Shown in pieces: positions 1-5,258 of a stretch of 5,756 bases of DNA; position 1 is the first letter of the stretch; every line of letters starts with the position of its first letter. A program made the translations under genes and the position numbers. The stretch covers positions 1-5,756 of the forward strand of contig JAFOXU010000124.1 in the NCBI GenBank assembly GCA_017425725.1. The letters run 5' to 3'. The DNA is from Alphaproteobacteria bacterium. GTDB taxonomy: Bacteria; Pseudomonadota; Alphaproteobacteria; Rs-D84. Under the pieces are notes generated by a model. It made no database searches and was not told the DNA's origin. It saw only the letters and a list, made by a program, of their open reading frames with translations.

Positions 1-683
1 GTTAATTTCATCCCAGACGTTGATACAGATGCAGCATCAATTTCCAACATGCGCCCAACAACATCTTCGCCCATCACCGCAGATATACGGGATAACAAAT
101 CCTGATTTTTTGGAAACACCCATTTATCATTTAAAACAAACCCGACATCTGTACGTGCCATCGCCAATTTTTTTACAACATCCAGAACCGACATCAATTC
201 TGCCCTGTCACCACGCAAGAATTTTAATCTAGCAGGTGTTTTTGCAAACAAATTCCTGACACGCATACGTGTACCTATTTCCCATTCAGAAGGTCTTATT
301 TCACCAGTATTACAATCGATTTGCCACCCGTTTTTATCATTACCATTATTTGTATCGATTGTCATATCAGACACAGATGCGATTGACGGCAACGCTTCGC
401 CACGGAATCCCATAAAGTTAATATTTAATAAATCATCATCAGGTAATTTTGATGTTGCATGTCTTGTGATTGCACGTGCCAAATCATCACGTGACATCCC
501 AGAACCATTATCAATAACACTTATCATTGTGCGACCACCATCGGTCACATCAACCACAATCTGATCCGCACCTGCATCCAGCGCATTTTCAACTAATTCC
601 TTGACCACACTGGCCGGATTTTCGACAACTTCGCCCGCTGCGATTTGATTCACAAGAAAGTCTGGCAACACACGAACTGTCAT
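1..683 (-). CDS. mutL: DNA mismatch repair protein MutL, N-terminal part (runs off left edge)
   Basis: MutL is the GHKL-type ATPase that links MutS mismatch recognition to strand incision and repair in the cytoplasm. The 227 codons visible are its N-terminal ATPase region, read from ATG at 683. Motif I is seen as NQIAAGEVVENPASV (12-26) and KELVENALDAGA (28-39), with the catalytic Glu at residue 29 and the Mg-binding Asn at 33. Motif II is DNGSGM (58-63), followed by RHATSKL (74-80), the ATP-lid sequence GFRGEALPSIASVS from residue 92, and GTRMRVRNLFAKTPARLKF further on. Residue numbers coincide with E. coli MutL. One small difference is EN at 21-22, where ER is usual. The C-terminal dimerisation/endonuclease domain lies outside the window, so endonuclease capability cannot be judged. 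The gene lies 28 nt after the Gre factor gene, with its own strong Shine-Dalgarno, and is probably co-transcribed with it. Family identity is very secure. Confidence 0.97.
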   Translation of the reverse strand, partial: MTVRVLPDFLVNQIAAGEVVENPASVVKELVENALDAGADQIVVDVTDGGRTMISVIDNGSGMSRDDLARAITRHATSKLPDDDLLNINFMGFRGEALPSIASVSDMTIDTNNGNDKNGWQIDCNTGEIRPSEWEIGTRMRVRNLFAKTPARLKFLRGDRAELMSVLDVVKKLAMARTDVGFVLNDKWVFPKNQDLLSRISAVMGEDVVGRMLEIDAASVSTSGMKL

Positions 684-689
684 AAAAAT

Positions 690-697
690 CCTTCCTT
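690..697 (-). promoter_or_regulatory. Shine-Dalgarno of mutL
   Basis: On the minus strand the sequence reads AAGGAAGG, ending 6 nt before the ATG at 683. It sits in the 28-nt gap after the Gre gene stop. It confirms the chosen mutL start and suggests independent initiation within a shared mRNA. No separate promoter is evident in the gap. Confidence 0.8.
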
Positions 698-711
698 TGC
701 TATTAATAAAA

Positions 712-1182
712 TCAGTCTTTAAACTTAACTTCTAATATTTCGTATTCTTTTTCACCACCAGGCAATTTAACGATACAAGTATCACCAACACAGCGACCAA
801 TCATTGCACGCCCAACAGGTGACGTACATGAAATAACAGTACGTCCATCCGATTCGATATCAGACAAAATTCTGCACTGCATTTTATTGCCATCTTCATC
901 TTCGGCCACAACCCGTGCGCCAAAAACCACCCTGTCGCCCGTCAAAGAATCAACATCGATAACAGATGCGTTTTCAATTACACCCTCAATAAATCTGATT
1001 CTCGAATCAATCTGACGCTGTTTTTCCTTGGCAGCACTATAATCTGCATTTTCAGACAAATCGCCCAGCGAACGTGCCCACTGGACAGTTTTTAGTATTT
1101 CTGGTCTTTGGTTTTCTTTTAAATCTTTTAATTCCTTAATCAGGCTATCAAAACCTGCACGTGAAATCGGTTTCTTTTCCAT
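712..1182 (-). CDS. greA: Transcript-cleavage elongation factor, GreA/GreB family
   Basis: Gre factors enter the RNA polymerase secondary channel and stimulate cleavage of backtracked RNA 3' ends, rescuing stalled complexes. This 156-residue protein has the normal two-domain layout: an N-terminal coiled-coil hairpin (about 1-75) and a C-terminal FKBP-like domain (about 80-156). The tip motif GDLSENADY carries Asp41 and Glu44, the acidic pair that coordinates the catalytic metal, at the same numbers as in E. coli. The N-terminus, AAKE at 50-53 and the C-terminal PGGEKEYEILEV are GreA-like. QWARSLGD (34-41), RQIDSRIRFI (56-65) and VVFGARV resemble GreB, so the GreA symbol is a best choice, not certain. 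The start is ATG at 1182, preceded by AGGA with an 8-nt spacer. An in-frame ATG at 1224 lies upstream of the predicted -10 and would add a basic 14-residue tail absent from the family. It is first in an operon with mutL and diverges from lptG. Confidence 0.93.
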   Translation of the reverse strand: MEKKPISRAGFDSLIKELKDLKENQRPEILKTVQWARSLGDLSENADYSAAKEKQRQIDSRIRFIEGVIENASVIDVDSLTGDRVVFGARVVAEDEDGNKMQCRILSDIESDGRTVISCTSPVGRAMIGRCVGDTCIVKLPGGEKEYEILEVKFKD

Positions 1183-1213
1183 AATTATAATCCTATATGT
1201 TTTTGTTCTCCGA

Positions 1214-1241
1214 ATTATACGCATTCATTTTAATTTTGCAA
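1214..1241 (-). promoter_or_regulatory. Sigma-70-type promoter of greA-mutL
   Basis: On the minus strand, TTGCAA (1241-1236) is followed after 16 nt by a perfect TATAAT (1219-1214). A start near A1207 would give a leader of about 25 nt containing the AGGA Shine-Dalgarno, in agreement with the ATG at 1182. The -35 hexamer is palindromic and is also the -35 of the opposing lptG promoter. Only sequence match supports this; no start-site data are available. Confidence 0.7.
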
Positions 1242-1264
1242 TTATCAAATGAAACAGGTATAAT
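1236..1264 (+). promoter_or_regulatory. Sigma-70-type promoter of lptG cluster
   Basis: TTGCAA (1236-1241), a 17-nt spacer and a perfect TATAAT (1259-1264) form a near-consensus promoter facing lptG. A start 7 nt after the -10 would be A1271, only 3 nt before the lptG ATG at 1274, so the transcript would be leaderless or almost so. The AGG at 1256-1258 lies inside the promoter and would not be present in the mRNA as a ribosome-binding site. The -35 is shared with the divergent greA promoter. Confidence 0.7.
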
Positions 1265-1273
1265 TTTACTATT

Positions 1274-2332
1274 ATGTTCAGGTTAAATATCTTAAATCGA
1301 TTTTTATTACGCCGATTTTTTTCCGGTGTTGGCTTGGTATTATTGGTCGTAGGTGGCATTATTATGGCTGTCACATTTGTTGAACGTCTGCCATCAAACC
1401 CGAATGCCATGGTGGCACTGTATGATGCATGGATACGTCTGTTGGAATACATACCGATGTTTTTACCAATGTCTGTATTTATGGGTACATTGCTGACATC
1501 GTACAACCTTACAAAATCTAGCGAAGGGATTATTATATCCAGCGCAGGCCTGTCACCATATCAAGCAACACGTCCTTTTTTTATAGGCGCATTTTTAATC
1601 GGTCTGTTTGCAACAACTGTGATTAACCCATATTCTGTTAGCATCAGTTCTCAAAACATAACTTCCGAAGACTTACAGTTAATTGATGATAAAATCTGGC
1701 TGCACGAAAACGGCACAGACAAAACAATCACATTAAACGCACAGACACTAAATAAATCAAATAACGCACTTGATTTTATAAACACAACTATTTATATCCA
1801 AGGCGCTGACTTTAAATTATCCGAACGCATTGATGCGAAACGCATAACATTATCAGAAAACAAACTGTATACATCAGATGCAACGATATTAAAACAAGAC
1901 GGTACAACAACCACTGGAAAATGGGAAACAAACACATTGTTAACCCCACAAACAGTACTGGACAGATATTTACAACCAAATCAAATTTCATTTTGGCAGT
2001 TGCCATCATTTATAAAAAAATTACAAAGTATTGGCGCACCTGTTCGTGGTCATTTGGTTCAATTATGGACTTTGTTATTTTTGCCATTAACCATGATTGC
2101 GATGGCAACATTGGGCGTTGCATTTTCACAAACAAAACAACGCAGAAATTACAGTTTTGGAATTAAATTCAGTCTGGGCATTATTACATGTTTTGCATTA
2201 TACTTTTTAATTAATTTATTTAATGCACTTGGCGCAACAGGCGCATTACCACCAATGTTGTCTATTATTGCCCCACCATTGATTATTATTGCAGGCGCTG
2301 GGATATTCATGAACAGTTTTGACACAATATAA
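1274..2332 (+). CDS. lptG: LPS export ABC transporter permease LptG (LptF/LptG family)
   Basis: LptG and LptF are inner-membrane permeases that, with the ATPase LptB, extract lipopolysaccharide and pass it to LptC/LptA for transport to the outer membrane. The 352-residue length fits the family. Three hydrophobic segments (about 17-35, 57-77, 99-118) precede a polar beta-rich periplasmic region (about 119-265), then three more follow (about 266-290, 297-318, 325-345), giving the standard 3 + jellyroll + 3 plan. The cytoplasmic coupling segment SEGIIISSAGLS (83-94) carries Glu84, the conserved acidic residue that contacts LptB in characterised homologues. The N-terminal RFLLRRFF and C-terminal region (SFWQLPSFI, LYFLINLF, GALPPML) favour LptG over LptF, though separation by eye is imperfect. 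No lptF, lptC or lptA is adjacent. The start has no Shine-Dalgarno, and an in-frame stop at 1250-1252 prevents extension. First gene of the plus-strand cluster. Confidence 0.92.
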   Translation: MFRLNILNRFLLRRFFSGVGLVLLVVGGIIMAVTFVERLPSNPNAMVALYDAWIRLLEYIPMFLPMSVFMGTLLTSYNLTKSSEGIIISSAGLSPYQATRPFFIGAFLIGLFATTVINPYSVSISSQNITSEDLQLIDDKIWLHENGTDKTITLNAQTLNKSNNALDFINTTIYIQGADFKLSERIDAKRITLSENKLYTSDATILKQDGTTTTGKWETNTLLTPQTVLDRYLQPNQISFWQLPSFIKKLQSIGAPVRGHLVQLWTLLFLPLTMIAMATLGVAFSQTKQRRNYSFGIKFSLGIITCFALYFLINLFNALGATGALPPMLSIIAPPLIIIAGAGIFMNSFDTI

Positions 2333-2353
2333 TACATAAGGATTTTACACAAA

Positions 2354-2488
2354 ATGCCATTAAAGAAAAAAAAGAAAACAAACTTTCGTATTATTCTGAC
2401 TTGGACACTGATTGCAGTATTAATTTTACTGATGCTGATATCATTTCCTGCAACACAACACATGACAGAAATTGTGGTATATCCATGA
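2354..2488 (+). CDS. Small single-span membrane protein, 44 aa, unknown function
   Basis: This short ORF is not recognised as a named family. The 44 residues begin with a cationic stretch (five Lys at 4-8, Arg at 12), then a hydrophobic segment of about 20 residues (13-32, rich in Leu and Ile), then a short polar tail ending VVYP. The layout predicts an inner-membrane protein with a cytoplasmic N-terminus under the positive-inside rule. Support for its being real: AAGGA at 2338-2342 lies 11 nt upstream (somewhat long spacing), it fills the gap between lptG (21 nt away) and xerD, and its stop overlaps the xerD start as ATGA. The Lys codons contain an A-run that includes A AAA AAG in frame. Because xerD lacks a clear Shine-Dalgarno of its own, translation of this ORF probably feeds ribosomes to xerD. 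It could be a conserved small membrane protein or merely a coupling leader peptide. Confidence 0.65.
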   Translation: MPLKKKKKTNFRIILTWTLIAVLILLMLISFPATQHMTEIVVYP

Positions 2489-3345
2489 ATTATATAGACA
2501 TATTTTTAGAAGCCCTGTCTGCAGAAAAAGGACGCAGCGAGAAAACACTGGCCAGTTATGCATCTGATTTACATTTGGCAGATTCTGCAATAGGCGGTGG
2601 TTTGATGAACGCAACAGAATCAGACATACAAAATTATTTATCCGCCCTGCCAGACAAGGCATCTTCGATTGCACGCAAGGCATCTGCCCTGCGTGGATTC
2701 TATAAATTTTTAATGCTAGAAAAAATCATCACAGCAAATCCAACCGCAAACTTGGAATTACCAAAAAGAAATCGTGCATTACCAAAATTTTTAACCGTCG
2801 AAGAAATAGAATTATTAATATCATCCGCAGGCGACATACGCAATTCTTTACGTCTGCGTGCAATGATTGAATTATTATACGCATCTGGATTACGTGTATC
2901 TGAATTGTGTGAATTACCAATGTCTGGAATATTGGGGAACAAATTATTAATACACGGCAAAGGCGCCAAAGAAAGATTAGTCCCAATGCACGATGCTGCG
3001 ATACATGCGTTGAATAAATGGATTGATGCACGTGGTGATACAGATTCCAAATACGTATTTCCATCAAACGGAAAAACAGGTCACATAACCCGTGATGGTT
3101 TTTTCAAGATTTTAAAAAAGTGCGCTGTATTATCTGGCATTGACCCCAACCACGTCAGCCCACACGTATTACGCCATTCTTTTGCATCCCACTTATTGGC
3201 AGGTGGTGCGAACCTGCGTGCGATACAAACAATGTTGGGCCACGAAGATATTTCTACAACCCAAATTTACACACACGTAATGCCAGAAAAATTAAAAGAA
3301 ACTGTATCTAATCATCACCCATTTGCAAACAAGAAAGGTATATAA
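2485..3345 (+). CDS. xerD: Tyrosine recombinase XerD
   Basis: XerD acts with XerC at the dif site to resolve chromosome dimers at division, under FtsK control. The 286-residue product has the N-terminal SAM-like core-binding domain (about 1-90, with EKTLASYASDL and GFYKFL) and the C-terminal catalytic domain. All six catalytic residues are present: Arg137 (SGLRVSEL), Lys159 (HGKGAKERLVP), His227 and Arg230 (HVLRHSFASHLL), His253 (LGHEDISTTQIYTH) and nucleophile Tyr262. The ending KETVSNHHPFA resembles XerD more than XerC; XerC is the main alternative. The start at 2485 fits the family N-terminus. The frame is open further upstream (an ATG at 2401), but that extension lies under the small ORF and is not family-like. 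Initiation overlaps the previous stop (ATGA) with no convincing Shine-Dalgarno, suggesting translational coupling. The segment linking Arg137 to Lys159 is slightly short compared with E. coli XerD. Confidence 0.95.
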   Translation: MNYIDIFLEALSAEKGRSEKTLASYASDLHLADSAIGGGLMNATESDIQNYLSALPDKASSIARKASALRGFYKFLMLEKIITANPTANLELPKRNRALPKFLTVEEIELLISSAGDIRNSLRLRAMIELLYASGLRVSELCELPMSGILGNKLLIHGKGAKERLVPMHDAAIHALNKWIDARGDTDSKYVFPSNGKTGHITRDGFFKILKKCAVLSGIDPNHVSPHVLRHSFASHLLAGGANLRAIQTMLGHEDISTTQIYTHVMPEKLKETVSNHHPFANKKGI

Positions 3346-3348
3346 AAT

Positions 3349-3852
3349 ATGATAAAAAAATGCGACCATTTGGGATGCACCAAGGCTGGCACATGTCGTG
3401 CCCCAAAAACACGTGATTTAAAAGAATACTGGTTTTTCTGCCAAGAACATGCCGCAGAATACAATAAAAATTGGAATTTCTATGCCAATATGACCCCCGA
3501 AGAAATTGAGGCAGACTGGGAACGCCAGACATTTGGTGAACCATTAAAAGATGCCGCCGATGCAAACGCATCTGCAAACGATTACGCAAACTTTATAAAC
3601 GACTTTATCACAGGGCGCAGCAAATTTGACCGCATGCCTGTAAAAAGCAAATTACCAACCACAGTTGTATCTTCGTTAAAAGTATTTGGCTTGGGCATTT
3701 CTGCAACATGGCGTGAAGTTGGCGTAAAATACCGTGCATTGGCAAAGAAACACCACCCAGACACGGCAACCGACAAAAAAAATGCAGCAACAGAATTTGC
3801 AAAAATATCTGCTGCATACGATATATTGAAAAAACATTTCGGCAAGAAATAA
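3349..3852 (+). CDS. J-domain protein with N-terminal Cys/His motif (alphaproteobacterial DnaJ-like family)
   Basis: The C-terminal third (about 109-167) is a J domain: a helix with KYRALAKKHHPD contains the HPD tripeptide (136-138) that stimulates DnaK ATPase, followed by FAKISAAYDILKKHF as helix III. The N-terminal part carries Cys5, His7, Cys10, Cys16 and then Cys31-x2-His34 in FFCQEH, which could bind zinc, followed by YNKNWNFYANMTPEEIE. From memory, this N-terminal pattern belongs to a DnaJ-like family common in Alphaproteobacteria; the client is unknown. It is not DnaJ itself, because the J domain is C-terminal and the Gly/Phe and CXXCXGXG regions are absent. The middle (about 68-108) is low complexity and Ala/Asn/Asp-rich. 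AAAGG at 3334-3338, within the xerD end, is 10 nt before the ATG. It lies 3 nt after xerD and is the last gene of the cluster. No hairpin terminator is seen after it. Confidence 0.9.
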   Translation: MIKKCDHLGCTKAGTCRAPKTRDLKEYWFFCQEHAAEYNKNWNFYANMTPEEIEADWERQTFGEPLKDAADANASANDYANFINDFITGRSKFDRMPVKSKLPTTVVSSLKVFGLGISATWREVGVKYRALAKKHHPDTATDKKNAATEFAKISAAYDILKKHFGKK

Positions 3853-3854
3853 GG

Positions 3855-3876
3855 CTTTTTTATAACCCTTTTTTAT
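3855..3876 (+). repeat. Short direct repeat of a T-tract, period 13
   Basis: CTTTTTTAT occurs at 3855-3863 and again at 3868-3876 in the gap between the J-domain gene and the outer-membrane protein gene. The second copy runs into the extended -10. The T-tracts could bend DNA or act as a weak U-rich transcription end for the upstream cluster, but no preceding GC stem is visible. It may be chance in AT-rich spacer DNA. Confidence 0.35.
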
Positions 3877-3884
3877 GATATAAT
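3876..3884 (+). promoter_or_regulatory. Extended -10 promoter of the first outer-membrane protein gene
   Basis: TGATATAAT combines a TG extension with a perfect TATAAT (3879-3884). The region 16-18 nt upstream is only T-rich and is a poor -35, which an extended -10 can tolerate. Initiation near 3890-3892 would give a leader of under 20 nt that still includes the Shine-Dalgarno. This suggests the envelope protein genes are transcribed separately from the lptG-xerD cluster. Confidence 0.6.
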
Positions 3885-3893
3885 TTTATCCAA

Positions 3894-3899
3894 AAGGAG
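3894..3899 (+). promoter_or_regulatory. Strong Shine-Dalgarno of the first outer-membrane protein gene
   Basis: AAGGAG is 8 nt before the ATG at 3908. It is the best ribosome-binding site in the window, as expected for an abundant outer-membrane protein, and it fixes the start codon. Confidence 0.85.
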
Positions 3900-3907
3900 A
3901 ATTATAT

Positions 3908-5197
3908 ATGAAAAAGCAACTGTCTGTTATTGTTGGCGCATTGGCAATTTTGGCCACAACAAATGCATATTCCGAAACAAATTGGGGCACACGTGCCGGG
4001 TCCAGCGCAAATCTGTCTGGTGCACCATCAACACGCACCCGTGAAAACGTAAATTACAAAAAATATCAAACAACAAAACGTACATACACAACCCGTGATT
4101 CTGGCGATTTGTATTATACAAAGCCTGCAAACCGCAGTGCATTGTACAAAGAATACACAGGTGCAAATTCTTCACGTGCAACAGAAACCAAAACAACTGT
4201 ACGCAAAGTACGCTCTGAGACAGCACGCACAACCGCAAAACGCAAATATTTCTTGGCCCATCCATTCTTTCAACCATTGGGTGGCAAATTTGGTTCTATA
4301 ACAGATTTGTCTTTCACAGACAGTTCATATGATTTCGTCACACAACAAGCTGTATCATTTTTTGACTCGTCTGATGCACCTGTGGCCGATATGTTCGCTG
4401 GATTAAAAGCAAATTGGAAGTCTAATCAATTTTCAGTCAAAGAAGATTTCAGTTATGGTCTGACAGATCGTTTTGCAATCTTAGGAATGTTGCAGTACAA
4501 CTCTTCTGAATATGAAATAGATTACGACGACCCAACTGCAACATCAGATAAAATGGATGACAGTGATTTAAACCTGTATGGTTTGGGTGTTCAATGGCGC
4601 TTTGTTGACACCGACCAATGGATTGCAATGGCGTCTGCCTATTTCCAGCATCAAAAAGATATCGCAAACAACTTTATCTTGGAAGCCAAGGCAGGATACA
4701 AGGTACAAAAATCAACAATCTATGGTTTGGCACGTGGTTGGTACATTGATTTAGATGGCAATTCATACGGTAATGCAATCATTGGCACAGATGCATCCGG
4801 CATTGAATCAACAATATATCTGCCATATCAGGTTGGTGACAACACTGCTACATATATCGAAGGTGGTATTGGTGTATTCAGTGTTCTGAACCAAGACTGG
4901 ACATTAAATGCAGAGGCTGTATTTGGCAACTATGACTGGCACAACCAGGCAACTATCAAGGCGGCAATCGCATGGCAACCAAATGATTGGTTTGCATTAA
5001 ACCTGTACGGCAAAACATCTTTGTACAACAATATAAACAGCAAAACACTGGATCTGTATTACCAAAACCCAACACTGAAAATAGACAACGGGGCTGGTAC
5101 ATATGTTCCTTTGGATGCACTGTACAAAGTTGGAACAGCAAAATTGGATAACTATTCAGAAATGACCATTGGTCTGCAAGCAATATTCCAATTCTAA
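3908..5197 (+). CDS. Outer-membrane beta-barrel protein with basic N-terminal region, unknown function
   Basis: The 429-residue protein starts with a Sec signal peptide (Lys2-Lys3, hydrophobic 4-18, likely cut near AYS/E at 22-23). Residues 23-118 are polar and strongly basic (20 Lys/Arg against 7 Asp/Glu), rich in Thr, Tyr and Ser, and look unfolded. From about 119 to the end, alternating hydrophobic/aromatic stretches separated by Asp/Asn/Gly turns fit a beta-barrel, and the chain ends in GLQAIFQF with the C-terminal Phe typical of substrates of the BAM insertion machinery. There are no Cys residues. I cannot assign it to a named porin or transporter family. FSYGLTDRFAI (181-191) and DSSD (153-156) recur in the next gene, suggesting paralogy. 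The basic segment could lie in the periplasm and touch peptidoglycan or another anionic polymer, which is inference only. It has its own extended -10 promoter and strong Shine-Dalgarno. Confidence 0.8.
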   Translation: MKKQLSVIVGALAILATTNAYSETNWGTRAGSSANLSGAPSTRTRENVNYKKYQTTKRTYTTRDSGDLYYTKPANRSALYKEYTGANSSRATETKTTVRKVRSETARTTAKRKYFLAHPFFQPLGGKFGSITDLSFTDSSYDFVTQQAVSFFDSSDAPVADMFAGLKANWKSNQFSVKEDFSYGLTDRFAILGMLQYNSSEYEIDYDDPTATSDKMDDSDLNLYGLGVQWRFVDTDQWIAMASAYFQHQKDIANNFILEAKAGYKVQKSTIYGLARGWYIDLDGNSYGNAIIGTDASGIESTIYLPYQVGDNTATYIEGGIGVFSVLNQDWTLNAEAVFGNYDWHNQATIKAAIAWQPNDWFALNLYGKTSLYNNINSKTLDLYYQNPTLKIDNGAGTYVPLDALYKVGTAKLDNYSEMTIGLQAIFQF

Positions 5198-5207
5198 AAA
5201 AATAATT

Positions 5208-5236
5208 TGATATTCCCGTTTTAAACGGGAATATCA
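5208..5236. repeat. Perfect 29-nt inverted repeat between the two outer-membrane protein genes
   Basis: Arms 5208-5221 and 5223-5236 are fully complementary around T5222, with a CCCG/CGGG core flanked by A/T pairs. As RNA it would form a stem of about 11-13 bp with a tiny TTTTAAA loop. On the plus strand it is not followed by a U-tract, so it is not a standard terminator for the upstream gene. It is preceded by an A-run (5195-5202), so a minus-strand transcript would see a hairpin and then a T-rich stretch. Alternatives are an mRNA-stabilising intercistronic stem between the two envelope genes, or an operator for a dimeric regulator. It starts 11 nt after the stop of the first gene and ends 22 nt before the start of the second. 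Confidence 0.85.
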
Positions 5237-5240
5237 TCCC

Positions 5241-5251
5241 AGGAGAGAGAG
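5241..5251 (+). promoter_or_regulatory. Shine-Dalgarno with GA repeat, second outer-membrane protein gene
   Basis: AGGAGAGAGAG precedes the ATG at 5259. The core AGGAG is 13 nt from the start, which is long, but the GA repeat offers closer, weaker pairing registers. It begins 4 nt after the palindrome, so folding of that stem could affect ribosome access. Confidence 0.65.
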
Positions 5252-5258
5252 TCACATC

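Noticed and set aside
1183..1224. Longer Gre factor starting at ATG 1224 (170 aa)
   Set aside because: The extra 14 residues are not family-like, the start overlaps the predicted promoter region upstream of the transcript start, and ATG 1182 has an AGGA site and restores Asp41/Glu44 numbering.
1225..1506. Minus-strand ORF of 93 codons across the lptG start and promoter region
   Set aside because: It is antisense to lptG and its upstream side is lptG coding sequence; no family features.
2328..2333. TATAAT at the lptG stop as an internal promoter
   Set aside because: The best -35 at 16-18 nt upstream matches only about 3 of 6 positions, and initiation would fall inside the AAGGA of the small ORF. 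TATAAT is frequent by chance in such AT-rich DNA.
2401..2484. Longer XerD starting at ATG 2401
   Set aside because: The added 28 residues show no XerD similarity and lie in the alternate frame of the small membrane ORF; the family N-terminus begins at 2485.
712..2488. UGA recoded as tryptophan, as in some reduced alphaproteobacteria
   Set aside because: greA and the 44-residue ORF end naturally at TGA, and Trp positions in the recognised proteins use TGG.
3838..3877. Rho-independent terminator after the J-domain gene
   Set aside because: The T-tracts are present but no GC-containing stem precedes them.
3927..4277. Minus-strand ORF of 116 codons inside the first barrel gene
   Set aside because: It shadows a clearly coding plus-strand gene; its composition is what the complement of ACA/GCA-rich codons gives, with no motif or ribosome-binding site.
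5207..5235. TTGATA plus 17 nt as a promoter for the second barrel gene
   Set aside because: The matching -10 would be AATATC, a poor hexamer, and the whole stretch is already explained by the palindrome.
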